From Serratia ureilytica (GTDB lineage Bacteria > Pseudomonadota > Gammaproteobacteria > Enterobacterales > Enterobacteriaceae): 64,000 nt of DNA. Below are positions 46,326 through 56,133 of this stretch, piece after piece. The notes below the pieces were generated by a model. The model had not been told where the DNA came from. It did no database searches and worked only from the letters and a program-made list of their open reading frames with translations. Numbering within the stretch: the first letter of the stretch is position 1; each line of letters opens with the position of its first letter. The stretch lies in NCBI RefSeq assembly GCF_013375155.1, contig NZ_JABXOF010000012.1, forward strand, positions 62,001-126,000, read 5' to 3'. The translations under genes and the position numbers were made by a program.

Positions 46326-47642
46326 ATGCCATTAGTGATTGTTGCAGGCGGCGTAGCGCTGCTGCTGCTGCTGATGATCCGCTTCAAGCTGAACGGCTTT
46401 ATCTCTCTGGTTCTGGTTGCTCTGGCGGTCGGGATTGCACAGGGGATGCCGGTCGATAAGGTCATCGGCTCCATCAAGGCCGGCGTGGGCGGCACGCTGG
46501 GCAGCCTGGCGCTGATCATGGGCTTCGGCGCCATGCTCGGCAAGCTGCTGGCGGACTGCGGCGGCGCACAGCGCATCGCCACCACGCTGATCGACAAGTT
46601 CGGCAGAAAACACATTCAATGGGCGGTGGTGCTGACCGGTTTCACCGTCGGCTTCGCGCTGTTCTACGAAGTGGGCTTCGTGCTGTTGCTGCCGCTGGTG
46701 TTCACCATCGCCGCCTCCGCGCGCATTCCGCTGCTGTACGTCGGCGTGCCGATGGCCGCTGCGCTGTCGGTGACTCACGGCTTCCTGCCGCCGCACCCGG
46801 GCCCGACCGCTATCGCCACCATCTTCCATGCCGACATGGGTAAAACCCTGTTGTACGGCACGCTGCTGGCGATCCCGACGGTGATCCTGGCCGGCCCGGT
46901 CTATGCCCGCTTCCTGAAAGGCATCGACAAGCCGGTGCCGGAAGGCCTGTACAACCCGAAAACCTTTACCGACGCGGAGATGCCGAGCTTTGGCGTCAGC
47001 GTCGCCACGTCGCTGGTGCCGGTGATCCTGATGGCGCTGCGCGCGGTGGCTGAAATGGTGTTGCCGAAGGGCCACAGCCTGCTGCGCTTCGCCGAGTTCT
47101 TCGGCGACCCGGTGATGGCGACCCTGATCGCCGTGCTGATCGCCATCTTCACCTTCGGCCTGAACCGCGGCCGCACCATGGATGAAGTGATGGGCACCAT
47201 CACCGACTCGATTAAAATCATCGCCATGATGCTGTTGATCATCGGCGGCGGCGGCGCCTTCAAACAGGTGCTGGTGGACAGCGGCGTCGAGCAGTACATC
47301 GCCGGCCTGATGGAAGGCAGCAACGTTTCGCCGATCCTGATGGCCTGGTCGATCGCCGCCGCGCTGCGTCTGGCGCTGGGTTCCGCCACCGTGGCGGCGA
47401 TCACCGCCGGCGGCATCGTCGCCCCGCTGATCGCCACCACCGGCGTCAGCCCTGAGCTGATGGTGATTGCGGTCGGTTCCGGCAGCGTTATCTTCTCGCA
47501 CGTTAACGATCCGGGCTTCTGGCTGTTCAAGGAGTACTTCAACCTGAGCATCATGGAAACCATCAAATCCTGGTCGGTGCTGGAAACCATCATCTCGGTG
47601 TGCGGCCTGGTGGGCTGCCTGCTGCTGGCGACGGTCGTATAA
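46326..47642 (+). CDS. gntT: High-affinity gluconate:H+ symporter GntT
   Basis: 438-residue inner-membrane permease of the GntP family with about 12–14 membrane helices. MPLVIVAGGVALLLLLMIRFKLNGF, the core MGFGAMLGKLLADCGGAQRIA, SVTHGFLPPHPGPTA and FSHVNDPGFWLFKEYFNLS are near-identical to E. coli GntT rather than to GntU. The start at 46326 is the E. coli-like one. It lies between gntR and gntK, whereas E. coli has gntU at this locus and gntT elsewhere. Takes up D-gluconate for GntK. Confidence 0.93.
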   Translation: MPLVIVAGGVALLLLLMIRFKLNGFISLVLVALAVGIAQGMPVDKVIGSIKAGVGGTLGSLALIMGFGAMLGKLLADCGGAQRIATTLIDKFGRKHIQWAVVLTGFTVGFALFYEVGFVLLLPLVFTIAASARIPLLYVGVPMAAALSVTHGFLPPHPGPTAIATIFHADMGKTLLYGTLLAIPTVILAGPVYARFLKGIDKPVPEGLYNPKTFTDAEMPSFGVSVATSLVPVILMALRAVAEMVLPKGHSLLRFAEFFGDPVMATLIAVLIAIFTFGLNRGRTMDEVMGTITDSIKIIAMMLLIIGGGGAFKQVLVDSGVEQYIAGLMEGSNVSPILMAWSIAAALRLALGSATVAAITAGGIVAPLIATTGVSPELMVIAVGSGSVIFSHVNDPGFWLFKEYFNLSIMETIKSWSVLETIISVCGLVGCLLLATVV

Positions 47643-47649
47643 TCGTTAT

Positions 47650-47671
47650 CCGACGCCCTGCGGGGCGTCGG
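47650..47671. other. Intercistronic hairpin between gntT and gntK
   Basis: A perfect 9-bp stem, CCGACGCCC/GGGCGTCGG, with a TGCG loop and no T-run. It lies just after the gntT stop. Probably stabilises the gntT 3' end or tunes gntK expression; it is not a terminator of the usual kind. Confidence 0.6.
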
Positions 47672-47743
47672 CGTTCCAGAGTATCTTTATCAGTTGGGAC
47701 GCATTTGGCGCGCTCGCGCCAGTTCCCATAAGGGCATGACACA

Positions 47744-48271
47744 ATGAGTAATCCGCAGAATCACGTATTTATCCTGATGGGGGTGTCCGGCAGCGGTAAA
47801 TCCGCCGTGGCCAGCGCCGTCGCCCGGGAAGCCGATGCCGCCATGCTGGACGGCGATTATCTGCATCCGCGCGCCAACATCAACAAAATGGCCGCCGGGC
47901 ATGCGCTGGACGACAACGATCGCGCTCCGTGGCTGGCTGCGCTCAACGACGCCATCTTCGCCATGCAACGCACCAATCCGGTGTCGCTGCTGGTGTGTTC
48001 GGCGCTGAAAAAAAGCTATCGCGACCGCCTGCGCGAAGGGAATAGCAACCTGCATTTCCTCTACCTGAAAGGCGACAAAGCGGTGATCGAGGAGCGCCTG
48101 AAGCAGCGCAAAGGTCATTTCTTCAAACCGCAGATGCTGGTTTCGCAGTTCGCCACGTTGGAAGAGCCGGGCGAGCAGGAGCCGGATGTGCAAGCGATCG
48201 ACATCAACCAGCCGCTGGACGGCGTGGTCGCCGATACGCTCGCCTATATTCGCCGCGTTACCGCCCGCTGA
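47744..48271 (+). CDS. gntK: Gluconokinase GntK
   Basis: 175-residue kinase converting gluconate to 6-phosphogluconate with ATP, feeding the Entner–Doudoroff and pentose phosphate pathways. The P-loop GVSGSGKS is at residues 13–20, DGDYLHP and the LID-like RKGHFF segment follow, and SALKKSYRDRLR is typical of the thermoresistant GntK. It is 101 bases after gntT on the same strand and probably cotranscribed under GntR control. Confidence 0.93.
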   Translation: MSNPQNHVFILMGVSGSGKSAVASAVAREADAAMLDGDYLHPRANINKMAAGHALDDNDRAPWLAALNDAIFAMQRTNPVSLLVCSALKKSYRDRLREGNSNLHFLYLKGDKAVIEERLKQRKGHFFKPQMLVSQFATLEEPGEQEPDVQAIDINQPLDGVVADTLAYIRRVTAR

Positions 48272-48301
48272 GCGCGGGCCGTTGTCGGCGCCGCCAGGCG
48301 C

Positions 48302-48895
48302 CTACAGCTTCATGTAAGCCCGCACGCCGTCCAGGAACATCTGGGTCGACAGCATCACCAGAATCAGCCCCATCAACCGCTCCAGCGCGCTGACGCCTTT
48401 GCTGCCCAGCAGGCGCAGGAACAGGTTCGACATCAGCAAAATGGCCGCAGAGAGGCCCCAGGCGATCAACAGCGCCGCCACCAGATGGGGCAGCTGATGT
48501 GGATACTGGTGCGACAGCAGCATCAGCGCTGCCAGAATCGACGGCCCGGCCACCAGCGGGATCGCCAGCGGCACCAGGAAGGGCTCTTCGCCGGCGGACA
48601 GCCCCGAACTGTTGCCCTCCTGAGACGGGAAAATCATCTTGATGGCGATCAGAAACAGGATGATGCCGCCGGAAATGGAGACGGTTTCGGTGCGCAGGTT
48701 GAGGAACGCCAGAATTTTCTCGCCGGCGAACAGGAAGATCAGCATCAGCAGCAGGGCGATCAGCAGCTCGCGAATCAACACCACGCGGCGGCGGCGCGGT
48801 TCCAGGTGTTTGAGCACCGACATGAAAATCGGCAGGTTGCCCAGCGGATCCATAATTAAAAACAGCAATACCGTAGCGGAAATCATCTCTGTCAT
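48302..48895 (-). CDS. yhgN: MarC-family inner-membrane protein YhgN
   Basis: 197 residues with six membrane helices of the MarC/YhgN family (LFLIMDPLGNLPIFMSVLKHL in the first, VPLAIPLVAGPSILAALMLL in the fourth). The function is not established; the older idea of antibiotic resistance for MarC is not supported. The position between gluconate genes and asd is that of E. coli yhgN. It is transcribed divergently from asd and converges with gntK (30-bp gap). Confidence 0.92.
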   Translation of the reverse strand: MTEMISATVLLFLIMDPLGNLPIFMSVLKHLEPRRRRVVLIRELLIALLLMLIFLFAGEKILAFLNLRTETVSISGGIILFLIAIKMIFPSQEGNSSGLSAGEEPFLVPLAIPLVAGPSILAALMLLSHQYPHQLPHLVAALLIAWGLSAAILLMSNLFLRLLGSKGVSALERLMGLILVMLSTQMFLDGVRAYMKL

Positions 48896-49087
48896 GGTGA
48901 CCTCGTGATCGGGAAAACGCCTCGGCCTTTTCGGCCGCGTCCTTGCCTATAAGAAGGATTGCTGAGAAATCCCCAGCCATCGAATAAATTCACTTTGCGC
49001 CCGCGCCGACATTTTGTAAGGTGAGGAGATATTGCACACAACTCGTTATCACCTAATAAGCCCTTATCCGGGCGGGACACAGATATT

Positions 49088-50191
49088 ATGAAAAACGTTG
49101 GTTTCATCGGTTGGCGCGGAATGGTCGGCTCGGTTCTCATGCAACGCATGACGGAAGAGCGCGATTTCGACGCCATTCGCCCGGTCTTTTTCTCCACCTC
49201 GCAGCACGGTTCTGCCGCGCCGGCCTTCGGCGGCCAGCAGGGCACGCTGCAGGATGCCTATGACATCGACGCCCTGAGCGCGCTCGATATCATTATTACC
49301 TGTCAGGGCGGCGATTATACCAACGAAGTTTACCCTAAGCTGCGCGCCAGCGGTTGGCAGGGTTACTGGATCGACGCGGCCTCGTCGCTGCGCATGCAGG
49401 ATGACGCCATCATCATTCTGGATCCGGTCAACCACGCGGTGATCCAGCAGGGCCTGGACAAAGGCATCAAAACCTTCGTCGGCGGCAACTGCACCGTCAG
49501 CCTAATGCTGATGTCCCTCGGCGGCCTGTTCGCCAACGATCTGGTGGAGTGGGCGTCGGTCGCCACCTACCAGGCGGCCTCCGGCGGCGGCGCTCGCCAC
49601 ATGCGCGAACTGCTGACCCAAATGGGCATGCTGCACGCCGATGTGGCGAAAGAGCTGCAGGATCCAGCCTCCGCCATTCTGGATATCGAACGCAAGGTGA
49701 CCGAGGCGACCCGCAGCGGCAAACTGCCGACCGACAACTTCGGCGTGCCGCTGGCCGGCAGCCTGATCCCGTGGATCGACAAGCAGCTCGACAACGGCCA
49801 GAGCCGCGAAGAGTGGAAAGGCCAGGCGGAGACCAACAAGATCCTCAACACCGGCAGCGTGATCCCGGTCGATGGCCTGTGCGTGCGCGTGGGCGCGCTG
49901 CGCTGCCACAGCCAGGCGTTCACCCTGAAGCTGAAAAAAGACGTGTCGCTGCCGGAAATCGAGCAGATGCTGGCGACGCACAACGACTGGGTGCGCGTGA
50001 TCCCGAACGACCGCGAGCTGACCATGCGCGAACTGACGCCTGCGGCGGTGACCGGCACGCTGAATACGCCGGTCGGCCGTCTGCGCAAGCTGAATATGGG
50101 GCCGGAGTACCTGTCGGCGTTCACCGTGGGCGACCAACTGCTGTGGGGCGCGGCCGAGCCGCTGCGCCGCATGCTGCGCATCCTGCTGTAA
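49088..50191 (+). CDS. asd: Aspartate-semialdehyde dehydrogenase Asd
   Basis: 367-residue NADP+-dependent enzyme reducing aspartyl phosphate to aspartate semialdehyde, the branch point to lysine/diaminopimelate, methionine and threonine. The N-terminal [16 protein letters not shown] binds NADP. The catalytic Cys135 is in GGNCTVSLM, and His of the acid/base site lies in the [12 protein letters not shown] segment. The length equals that of E. coli Asd. It is monocistronic, with a terminator 30 bases after the stop. In E. coli glgB follows asd directly; here a toxin cassette lies between. Confidence 0.96.
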   Translation: MKNVGFIGWRGMVGSVLMQRMTEERDFDAIRPVFFSTSQHGSAAPAFGGQQGTLQDAYDIDALSALDIIITCQGGDYTNEVYPKLRASGWQGYWIDAASSLRMQDDAIIILDPVNHAVIQQGLDKGIKTFVGGNCTVSLMLMSLGGLFANDLVEWASVATYQAASGGGARHMRELLTQMGMLHADVAKELQDPASAILDIERKVTEATRSGKLPTDNFGVPLAGSLIPWIDKQLDNGQSREEWKGQAETNKILNTGSVIPVDGLCVRVGALRCHSQAFTLKLKKDVSLPEIEQMLATHNDWVRVIPNDRELTMRELTPAAVTGTLNTPVGRLRKLNMGPEYLSAFTVGDQLLWGAAEPLRRMLRILL

Positions 50192-50221
50192 ACCCGCTCG
50201 CCAGTTCATCTGTTGTATTTC

Positions 50222-50246
50222 AAAGCCCGCTTATTGCGGGCTTTTT
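50222..50246 (+). terminator. Rho-independent terminator of asd
   Basis: AAAGCCCGC (50222–50230), loop TTATT, GCGGGCTTT (50236–50244), T-run to 50246. Confidence 0.88.
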
Positions 50247-50348
50247 CATATGAGCGGAGTCATGTCGGTATGGTCTGAATGTGGTTACAAGTTAATCTTC
50301 CCTGTGATATTTATAAGCGCATTGGCAACATAGCGCAGGTATAGGGAT

Positions 50349-51178
50349 ATGATTTCCAACGAAGGATTACAGGTCGCGCTTTCACCCGTGCAGCTAGCGG
50401 CCGTGATGTCGGATAGCACGGTCACAGAAGGGGAAACCTGGGGTAATCGGCTCATGGGTGGACTGGGTTTAGCGGGGGGAGTCGTCGAACTTCTTGGGGC
50501 TGGGGTGATGTGCTATGCGCCTGACCCAACATTGTTAACCAAAGTGGGATGCGTGGTCGTTGGCACTCATAGCATGGATAGCATAAAAACCGCATCAAAT
50601 CAGATCATTACCGGCCGATCATTGACTACAGACACTTACAAGTCGGCGGTTTTGCTGGCTCAGAGTCTGGGGGCCGACGAAGATATGGCTTACAACGTCG
50701 GTTTAACGGTAGATATTGCCGTTCCTTTGGTGTTTGCAACCGCTTTAGGCGCTGTACGCGTGGCTTCCGTTCGGGTGGGGCAATTAAAATTGCTTGAACA
50801 CGAGTCTATAGCCGGTGCAAAAGGAGGTGGGCACACCATTGCTAAGCATGTTGCTAAAAGTTCAGAAGAGCTGCTGGAGCGCTTGGCAAAGAGTCCTGGT
50901 TTACAGTCAGCCTCGACATTTACAGATTTACGTACTGCTGAAGACGCGATTAGTCGGGCGTTGAAAGTGAATAACGCGCTTATTAAGCGCTGGGCGCAAC
51001 AGCCTACTTCGGCCAACGTGCTTGAACTCACGCATAAGGTGGGTAAGCGGTTGGTTTTGGCTACAGGCAAGGAAGCACAATTCAATTAACGTCCAACAGC
51101 GTGCGGGTTGTCTTGCTAAAGAAAATTTACAACGGTAAGCCGTATTACATTTTAACCGCTTACCCCATTATCAGATAA
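50349..51178 (+). pseudogene. RNase A-like (CdiA-CT type) toxin, frameshifted near its C-terminus
   Basis: As written, the frame from ATG 50349 gives 246 residues and stops at 51087–51089. It has no signal peptide and an N-terminal region with two hydrophobic stretches (about residues 35–55 and 116–138) resembling the pre-toxin parts of polymorphic toxins. It continues into an RNase A-like toxin domain: GGGHTIAKHVAKSSEELLERL with His162 and His167, then ASTFTDLRTAEDAISRAL. The expected end of this family is missing in that frame. It is found in the -1 frame from about 51047 on: VGFGYRQGST, SVRVVLLKK, then YYILTAYP, ending at 51176–51178. Restoring one G in AAGCGG (51045–51050) gives one 276-residue protein whose stop is 8 bases before the immunity ATG. 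The Thr and Tyr of LTAYP correspond to active-site residues known in CdiA-CT of Yersinia kristensenii. GC is lower than in the flanks, suggesting transfer. Real inactivation or sequencing error. Confidence 0.8.
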
Positions 51179-51186
51179 GGGACCCT

Positions 51187-51477
51187 ATGGGCTTTTCAGT
51201 CGCTAATCTCGGTACACTTGTGCGTGTTTTTTTTGGGCAAGATTATGATTTATTTGGAGAGTCTGTAGAAGAGATCCTGGCCTCTTATCGGGAGACGGAA
51301 AATACCGCGACAGTGAGAAAAACCGTCGATGAAGCACGAGCGTTGCTGGCGCAATATCCTGAGGAACAACAGCTTGAACTTGCTGTTGCTGAACTTGCTG
51401 ATGGGGAGTTTGCACCAGCGCCATGGGGATACACAGCGCGATCGTTTCTTGAGAAGGTGATCTCTGCTTTGGAATAG
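51187..51477 (+). CDS. Immunity protein for the RNase A-like toxin (CdiI-type)
   Basis: 96-residue, acidic, mostly helical protein (MGFSVANLGTLVRVFFGQDYDLFG, then VDEARALLAQYPEEQQLELAVAELADGEF). It resembles the small immunity proteins annotated with contact-dependent inhibition toxins of the RNase A type, and lies directly behind the toxin gene with AAGGGA before its ATG. It should bind and block the toxin in the cytoplasm. Unlike the toxin it is intact, so the cell would stay immune to siblings that carry a working toxin. Family assignment by resemblance and position; no search was possible. Confidence 0.75.
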   Translation: MGFSVANLGTLVRVFFGQDYDLFGESVEEILASYRETENTATVRKTVDEARALLAQYPEEQQLELAVAELADGEFAPAPWGYTARSFLEKVISALE

Positions 51478-51952
51478 GCGATACCTGCTGCTTCTGTACT
51501 TTGTTGTAAACCCATACTTCCTGGGGGCTGAGCGCTTTCAGCCCCCTAACGCCTTATTTTCCGCCTTTTTGTTCGCTGCGCGCCGCGTCGGGCAGCGTTA
51601 TCGCAAGTCTCGTTTCATTGGGCTGTACCCCGCATCTCTTCTCGTCGGCCGCCGCATGCAGATGCCGTCAGGCTGGCAGTTTTCTTAATGAAGAATTTTC
51701 CTCACCAATGCCGAGCAGTTTTTAACAGACATTGGCTATGCTTAACGCAGGGGTGAACACTTTTTCACCATGACTGAAATATTTCAAAAAATAAGCATAA
51801 AGAGCGAAATTCAGGTCGGCAGAGTAAAGATTGGTCAATAACCGACCGCAATCACGCTTTAGAGTCCGAATGCATTGCATGATGACCAAAACGGCCAAGG
51901 AATAACCAACAAGCCGTGCTTAGATCATGCTGTTAATCTAAGGAAGAAGACT
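51478..51952. promoter_or_regulatory. 475-bp region between the immunity gene and glgB
   Basis: The first part has a hairpin GGGGGCTGA (51523–51531) with its complement at 51538–51546, a probable terminator of the toxin cassette although its T-run is poor. The AT-rich second part (51690–51900) should hold the glgB promoter. It carries the inverted repeat GGTGAA/TTCACC (51752–51757, 51764–51769) and the 12-bp palindrome TGAAATATTTCA (51775–51786). I cannot assign these to a regulator. No further gene is seen. Confidence 0.5.
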
Positions 51953-54139
51953 ATGCCTGTACTTCCCGATCGTGACGTGATTGATCAGATCATCTCCGGC
52001 CATTATGCCGATCCCTTTGCTCTGCTTGGCATGCATGCGACCGATAACGGTCTGCAAGTGCGCGCGCTGCTGCCGGACGCCGGCGCAGTCTGGCTGGTGG
52101 AACAGCAAACCGGCCGGCGACTGGTGCAGCTGAACTGCGACGATCCGCGCGGTTTCTTCAGCGCCGTGGTGCCGCGGCGAAAAAATCCTTTCCGCTATCA
52201 GCTGCAGGTCAGCTGGCGCGATCATCAACAGATCGTCGACGATCCCTACCGGTTCGGCCCGCTGCTGCAGGATATCGACAGTTGGTTATTGGCCGAAGGC
52301 ACGCATCTGCGCCCCTATGAACGGCTGGGCGCTCACCTCGTCACGCTGGATGGCGTCGACGGCGTCAGCTTTGCGGTCTGGGCGCCCAACGCGCAGCGCG
52401 TCTCGGTGGTGGGGGAATTCAACTTCTGGGACGGCCGCCGCCACCCGATGCGTCTGCGGCGTGAGAACGGCATCTGGGAGCTGTTCTTGCCCGGCGTGCG
52501 GGCCGGGCAGCTGTACAAATATGAAATCGTCGATTGCTATGGCAATACCCAACTGAAAGCCGATCCTTACGCCTTTGAGGCGCAGATGCGCCCGGATACC
52601 GCCTCGCTGGTGGCGCCGCTGCCGGAGGTGGTGCCGTCGACGCCGGCGCGCCGCCGCGCCAACGATTTTGACCAGCCGATCGCCATTTACGAGGTGCATC
52701 TCGGATCATGGCGGCGCCACACCGATAACCACTTTTGGCTCAGCTACGGTGAACTGGCGGTGCAGCTGATCGACTATGTGAAGGACATGGGATTCACCCA
52801 TATCGAGTTGCTGCCGGTCAACGAGCACCCGTTCGACGGCAGCTGGGGCTACCAGCCGCTGGGGCTGTATGCGCCGACCCGGCGCTTCGGCACGCCGGCC
52901 GACTTCAGGGCGTTTGTGGCGGCGGCGCATGAGGCGGGCATCAACGTGATCCTCGACTGGGTGCCGGGGCACTTCCCCAGCGACGCCTACGGCCTGGCGA
53001 ATTTCGATGGCACTGCGCTGTACGAATACGCCGATCCGCGCGAGGGCTACCATCAGGACTGGAATACGCTGATTTACAACTACGGTCGCCACGAGGTGCG
53101 CAACTACCTGGCGGGCAACGCGCTGTATTGGCTGGAGCGCTTCGGCATCGACGCGCTGCGGGTGGATGCGGTGGCGTCGATGATCTATCGCGACTACAGC
53201 CGCGCCGACGGCGAGTGGGTGCCGAATTACTACGGCGGCAACGAGAATCTGGAGGCCATCGCCTTCCTGCGTTATACCAACCAGACTATCGGCCAGGCGC
53301 AGCCGGGCGCGGTGACGCTGGCGGAGGAATCCACCGACTATCCCGGCGTCACCCTGCCGCCGGACGCCAACGGCCTTGGGTTCCACTACAAATGGAACCT
53401 CGGCTGGATGCACGACACGCTCAATTACATGAAGTGCGATCCGGTGCACCGCAAGTATCACCACAACCAGATGACCTTCGGCATGCTGTACGCCTATACC
53501 GAGAACTTCGTGTTGCCTATCTCACACGATGAAGTGGTGCACGGCAAAAAATCGGTCCTCGACCGTATGCCGGGCGACGCCTGGCAGAAATTCGCCAACC
53601 TGCGCGCCTATTACGGCTTTATGTGGGCGCATCCGGGCAAGAAGCTGCTGTTTATGGGCTGCGAATTCGCACAGGGGCGCGAGTGGAATTTCGATACCAG
53701 CCTCGACTGGCATTTATTGGAAGGGTTGGATAACTGGCATAACGGCGTGCAGCGGCTGGTGCGCGATCTGAACCACTGCTACCGGCAGCAGGCGCCGCTG
53801 TACGAGCGCGACTACCGGCCGGACGGCTTCGAGTGGCTGGTGGTCGACGATCACGACAACTCGGTGTTCGCCTTCGCGCGCTACGATTCGCAGGGCAATG
53901 AGCTGATCGCCATCAGCAACTTTACCCCGGTGCCGCGCTACCGCTACCGCATCGGCCTCTCGCGCGCCGGTGACTACCGCGAGATCCTCAATACCGATTC
54001 GCACCACTATCACGGCAGCAACGCCGGCAATCAGGGGCGGGTCTCTTCCGAAGCGGTCGGCAGCCACGGCCGCGACTTCTCCATCTGCGTAACGCTGCCG
54101 CCGCTGGCGACCATTTATCTGCTGCGGGAGGCGCCATGA
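51953..54139 (+). CDS. glgB: Glycogen branching enzyme GlgB
   Basis: 728-residue GH13 enzyme forming alpha-1,6 branches in glycogen. An N-terminal CBM48-type region (to ~residue 220) precedes the barrel. The catalytic residues fall at the same numbers as in E. coli: Asp405 in [11 protein letters not shown], Glu458 in LAEEST and Asp526 in [10 protein letters not shown]. The start at 51953 with AGGAAG upstream is preferred over an ATG at 51875, because homologues begin near [23 protein letters not shown]. It heads glgBXCAP and overlaps glgX by ATGA. Confidence 0.95.
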   Translation: MPVLPDRDVIDQIISGHYADPFALLGMHATDNGLQVRALLPDAGAVWLVEQQTGRRLVQLNCDDPRGFFSAVVPRRKNPFRYQLQVSWRDHQQIVDDPYRFGPLLQDIDSWLLAEGTHLRPYERLGAHLVTLDGVDGVSFAVWAPNAQRVSVVGEFNFWDGRRHPMRLRRENGIWELFLPGVRAGQLYKYEIVDCYGNTQLKADPYAFEAQMRPDTASLVAPLPEVVPSTPARRRANDFDQPIAIYEVHLGSWRRHTDNHFWLSYGELAVQLIDYVKDMGFTHIELLPVNEHPFDGSWGYQPLGLYAPTRRFGTPADFRAFVAAAHEAGINVILDWVPGHFPSDAYGLANFDGTALYEYADPREGYHQDWNTLIYNYGRHEVRNYLAGNALYWLERFGIDALRVDAVASMIYRDYSRADGEWVPNYYGGNENLEAIAFLRYTNQTIGQAQPGAVTLAEESTDYPGVTLPPDANGLGFHYKWNLGWMHDTLNYMKCDPVHRKYHHNQMTFGMLYAYTENFVLPISHDEVVHGKKSVLDRMPGDAWQKFANLRAYYGFMWAHPGKKLLFMGCEFAQGREWNFDTSLDWHLLEGLDNWHNGVQRLVRDLNHCYRQQAPLYERDYRPDGFEWLVVDDHDNSVFAFARYDSQGNELIAISNFTPVPRYRYRIGLSRAGDYREILNTDSHHYHGSNAGNQGRVSSEAVGSHGRDFSICVTLPPLATIYLLREAP

Positions 54140-56118
54140 CGGAGCTGACGGCCGGCCTCGCCGCGCCGCTGGGCGCGCATTACGACGGCGAAGGCATCAA
54201 CTTTACCCTGTACTCGGCGCACGCGGAGCGGGTGGAGCTGTGCCTGTTCGACGGCCAGCAGCGCGAAGTGCGCCTGCCGCTGCCGGCGCGCAGCGGCGAT
54301 ATCTGGCATGGCTACTTACCGGGCGGCAGGCCGGGGCAACGTTACGGTTACCGGGTCTACGGCCCGTTTGACCCGGCGAACGGACAGCGTTTCAACCCCA
54401 ACAAACTGGCGCTCGATCCGGCCGCGCGCGCGGTGGAAGGGCCGGTGGCGGATCACCCGCACCTGCACGGCGGTTACGAGCAGCCGGACCCGCACGACAG
54501 CGCGGAGCTGATGCCGAAGTGCGTGGTGGTGGACGAACAGTATGACTGGCAGGACGATCGCCCGCCTGCCACGCCCTGGGGACAGACGGTGATTTACGAA
54601 GCGCACGTGCGCGGCCTGACGCTGCTGCACCCGCAGATCCCGCCGGCGCTGCGCGGCAGCTTCGCCGCATTGGGGCACCCGGCGATGATCGCCCACTTCA
54701 AACGCCTCGGCATCACCGCGCTGGAACTGCTGCCGGTGCAGCAACATACCTCCGAACCGCGCCTGCAGCGGTTGGGGCTGATCAACTATTGGGGCTATAA
54801 CGTGCTGGCGCCCTATGCGCCGGACAACCGCTACGCCAGCCTGAGCACCGATGCCACGCCGCTGAACGAATTCCGCGATGCGGTCAAGGCGCTGCACAAA
54901 GCCGGCATCGAGGTGATCCTCGACGTGGTGTTCAACCACAGCGCCGAGCTGGATATGGACGGGCCGATGCTGTCGCTGAGCGGCATCGATAACCTGAGCT
55001 ACTACTGGCTGACGCCCGAAGGGGACTATGTCAACGACACCGGCTGCGGCAACACGCTGCGGTTGGATCAGCCGCAGGGCGTGGCCTGGGTGATGGATTG
55101 CCTGCGTTTTTGGGTGCGGGAGTGCCACGTCGACGGCTTCCGTTTCGATCTGGGCAGCGTGCTCGGCCGCACGCCGGGGTTCGATCGCGATGCGCCGCTG
55201 TTCCAGGCGATGCTGGCGGACGATGTGCTGTCGCGCTGCAAGCTGATCGCCGAACCCTGGGACATTGGCCCCGGCGGCTATCAGGTGGGGGCGTTTCCCG
55301 GCCGCTTTGCCGAATGGAACGATCATTACCGCGATGACATGCGTCGTTTCTGGCTGCAGAGCGGCGTGTCGCTCGGCCAGTTCGCCCGGCGTTTTGCCGC
55401 TTCCAGCGATCTGTATAACCAGCGCGGGCGAGCGCCTTACGCCACTGTCAACATGCTGACCGCCCATGACGGTTTTACCCTGCAGGACGTGGTCAGCTTC
55501 AATGAGAAACACAATCAGCCCAACGGCGAGGGCAACCGCGACGGCAGCGATCGCAATTTCAGCAACAACCACGGCGTCGAAGGCCTGGTCGCCGACGACG
55601 CCATTGTGCAACGCCGCAGGGCCAGCCAGCGGGCGATGCTCGCCACGCTGTTGCTGTCCCAGGGAACGCCGATGCTGCTGGCCGGCGATGAACAGGGACA
55701 CAGCCAGCAGGGGAACAACAATGCCTATTGTCAGGACAACGCCACCACCTGGCTCGATTGGGCCACGGCGGACGACGCGCTGACCGATTACGTCGCGGCG
55801 CTGATCGCGCTGCGCCGCCAGATCCCCGCGCTGCAGCAGGACCGCTGGTGGCAGCAGGACGACGGCAGCGTGCAGTGGCTGAACGCGCAAGGGCAGGCGC
55901 TCGACGCGCAGCAGTGGGAGCAGGGCGAGTCGCTCATGCAGATCCTGCTGTCGCAGCGCTGGCTGCTGCTGATCAACGCCACGCCGCAAACGACGGAGAT
56001 GAGGTTGCCGGAAGGCGATTGGCAGGTTGTCGCCCCGTTCACTCAGGAAGACTCACGGGCGGTATTGCCCGCCTGGCACCAGGCCGCGCGCTCGCTTTGC
56101 GTACTGGTACGGAAATAA
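54136..56118 (+). CDS. glgX: Glycogen debranching enzyme GlgX
   Basis: 660-residue GH13 isoamylase-type enzyme that removes short alpha-1,6 side chains left by the phosphorylase. An N-terminal CBM48 domain is followed by the barrel with [20 protein letters not shown], nucleophile Asp in [13 protein letters not shown], acid Glu in [15 protein letters not shown] and the third acid in [11 protein letters not shown]. The ATG overlaps the glgB stop (translational coupling). It is followed 15 bases later by glgC. Confidence 0.95.
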   Translation: MTELTAGLAAPLGAHYDGEGINFTLYSAHAERVELCLFDGQQREVRLPLPARSGDIWHGYLPGGRPGQRYGYRVYGPFDPANGQRFNPNKLALDPAARAVEGPVADHPHLHGGYEQPDPHDSAELMPKCVVVDEQYDWQDDRPPATPWGQTVIYEAHVRGLTLLHPQIPPALRGSFAALGHPAMIAHFKRLGITALELLPVQQHTSEPRLQRLGLINYWGYNVLAPYAPDNRYASLSTDATPLNEFRDAVKALHKAGIEVILDVVFNHSAELDMDGPMLSLSGIDNLSYYWLTPEGDYVNDTGCGNTLRLDQPQGVAWVMDCLRFWVRECHVDGFRFDLGSVLGRTPGFDRDAPLFQAMLADDVLSRCKLIAEPWDIGPGGYQVGAFPGRFAEWNDHYRDDMRRFWLQSGVSLGQFARRFAASSDLYNQRGRAPYATVNMLTAHDGFTLQDVVSFNEKHNQPNGEGNRDGSDRNFSNNHGVEGLVADDAIVQRRRASQRAMLATLLLSQGTPMLLAGDEQGHSQQGNNNAYCQDNATTWLDWATADDALTDYVAALIALRRQIPALQQDRWWQQDDGSVQWLNAQGQALDAQQWEQGESLMQILLSQRWLLLINATPQTTEMRLPEGDWQVVAPFTQEDSRAVLPAWHQAARSLCVLVRK

Positions 56119-56133
56119 TAAAAGGAGTCCGCT

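Noticed and set aside
51035-51060. Programmed -1 ribosomal frameshifting in the toxin gene
   Set aside because: No X-XXY-YYZ slippery heptamer or clear downstream pseudoknot is visible at the junction, and a lost G explains the data more simply.
51752-51769. GGTGAA/TTCACC dyad before glgB as a CRP site
   Set aside because: The GTGA/TCAC arms are 8 bases apart, not the 6 needed for CRP, so no assignment is made.
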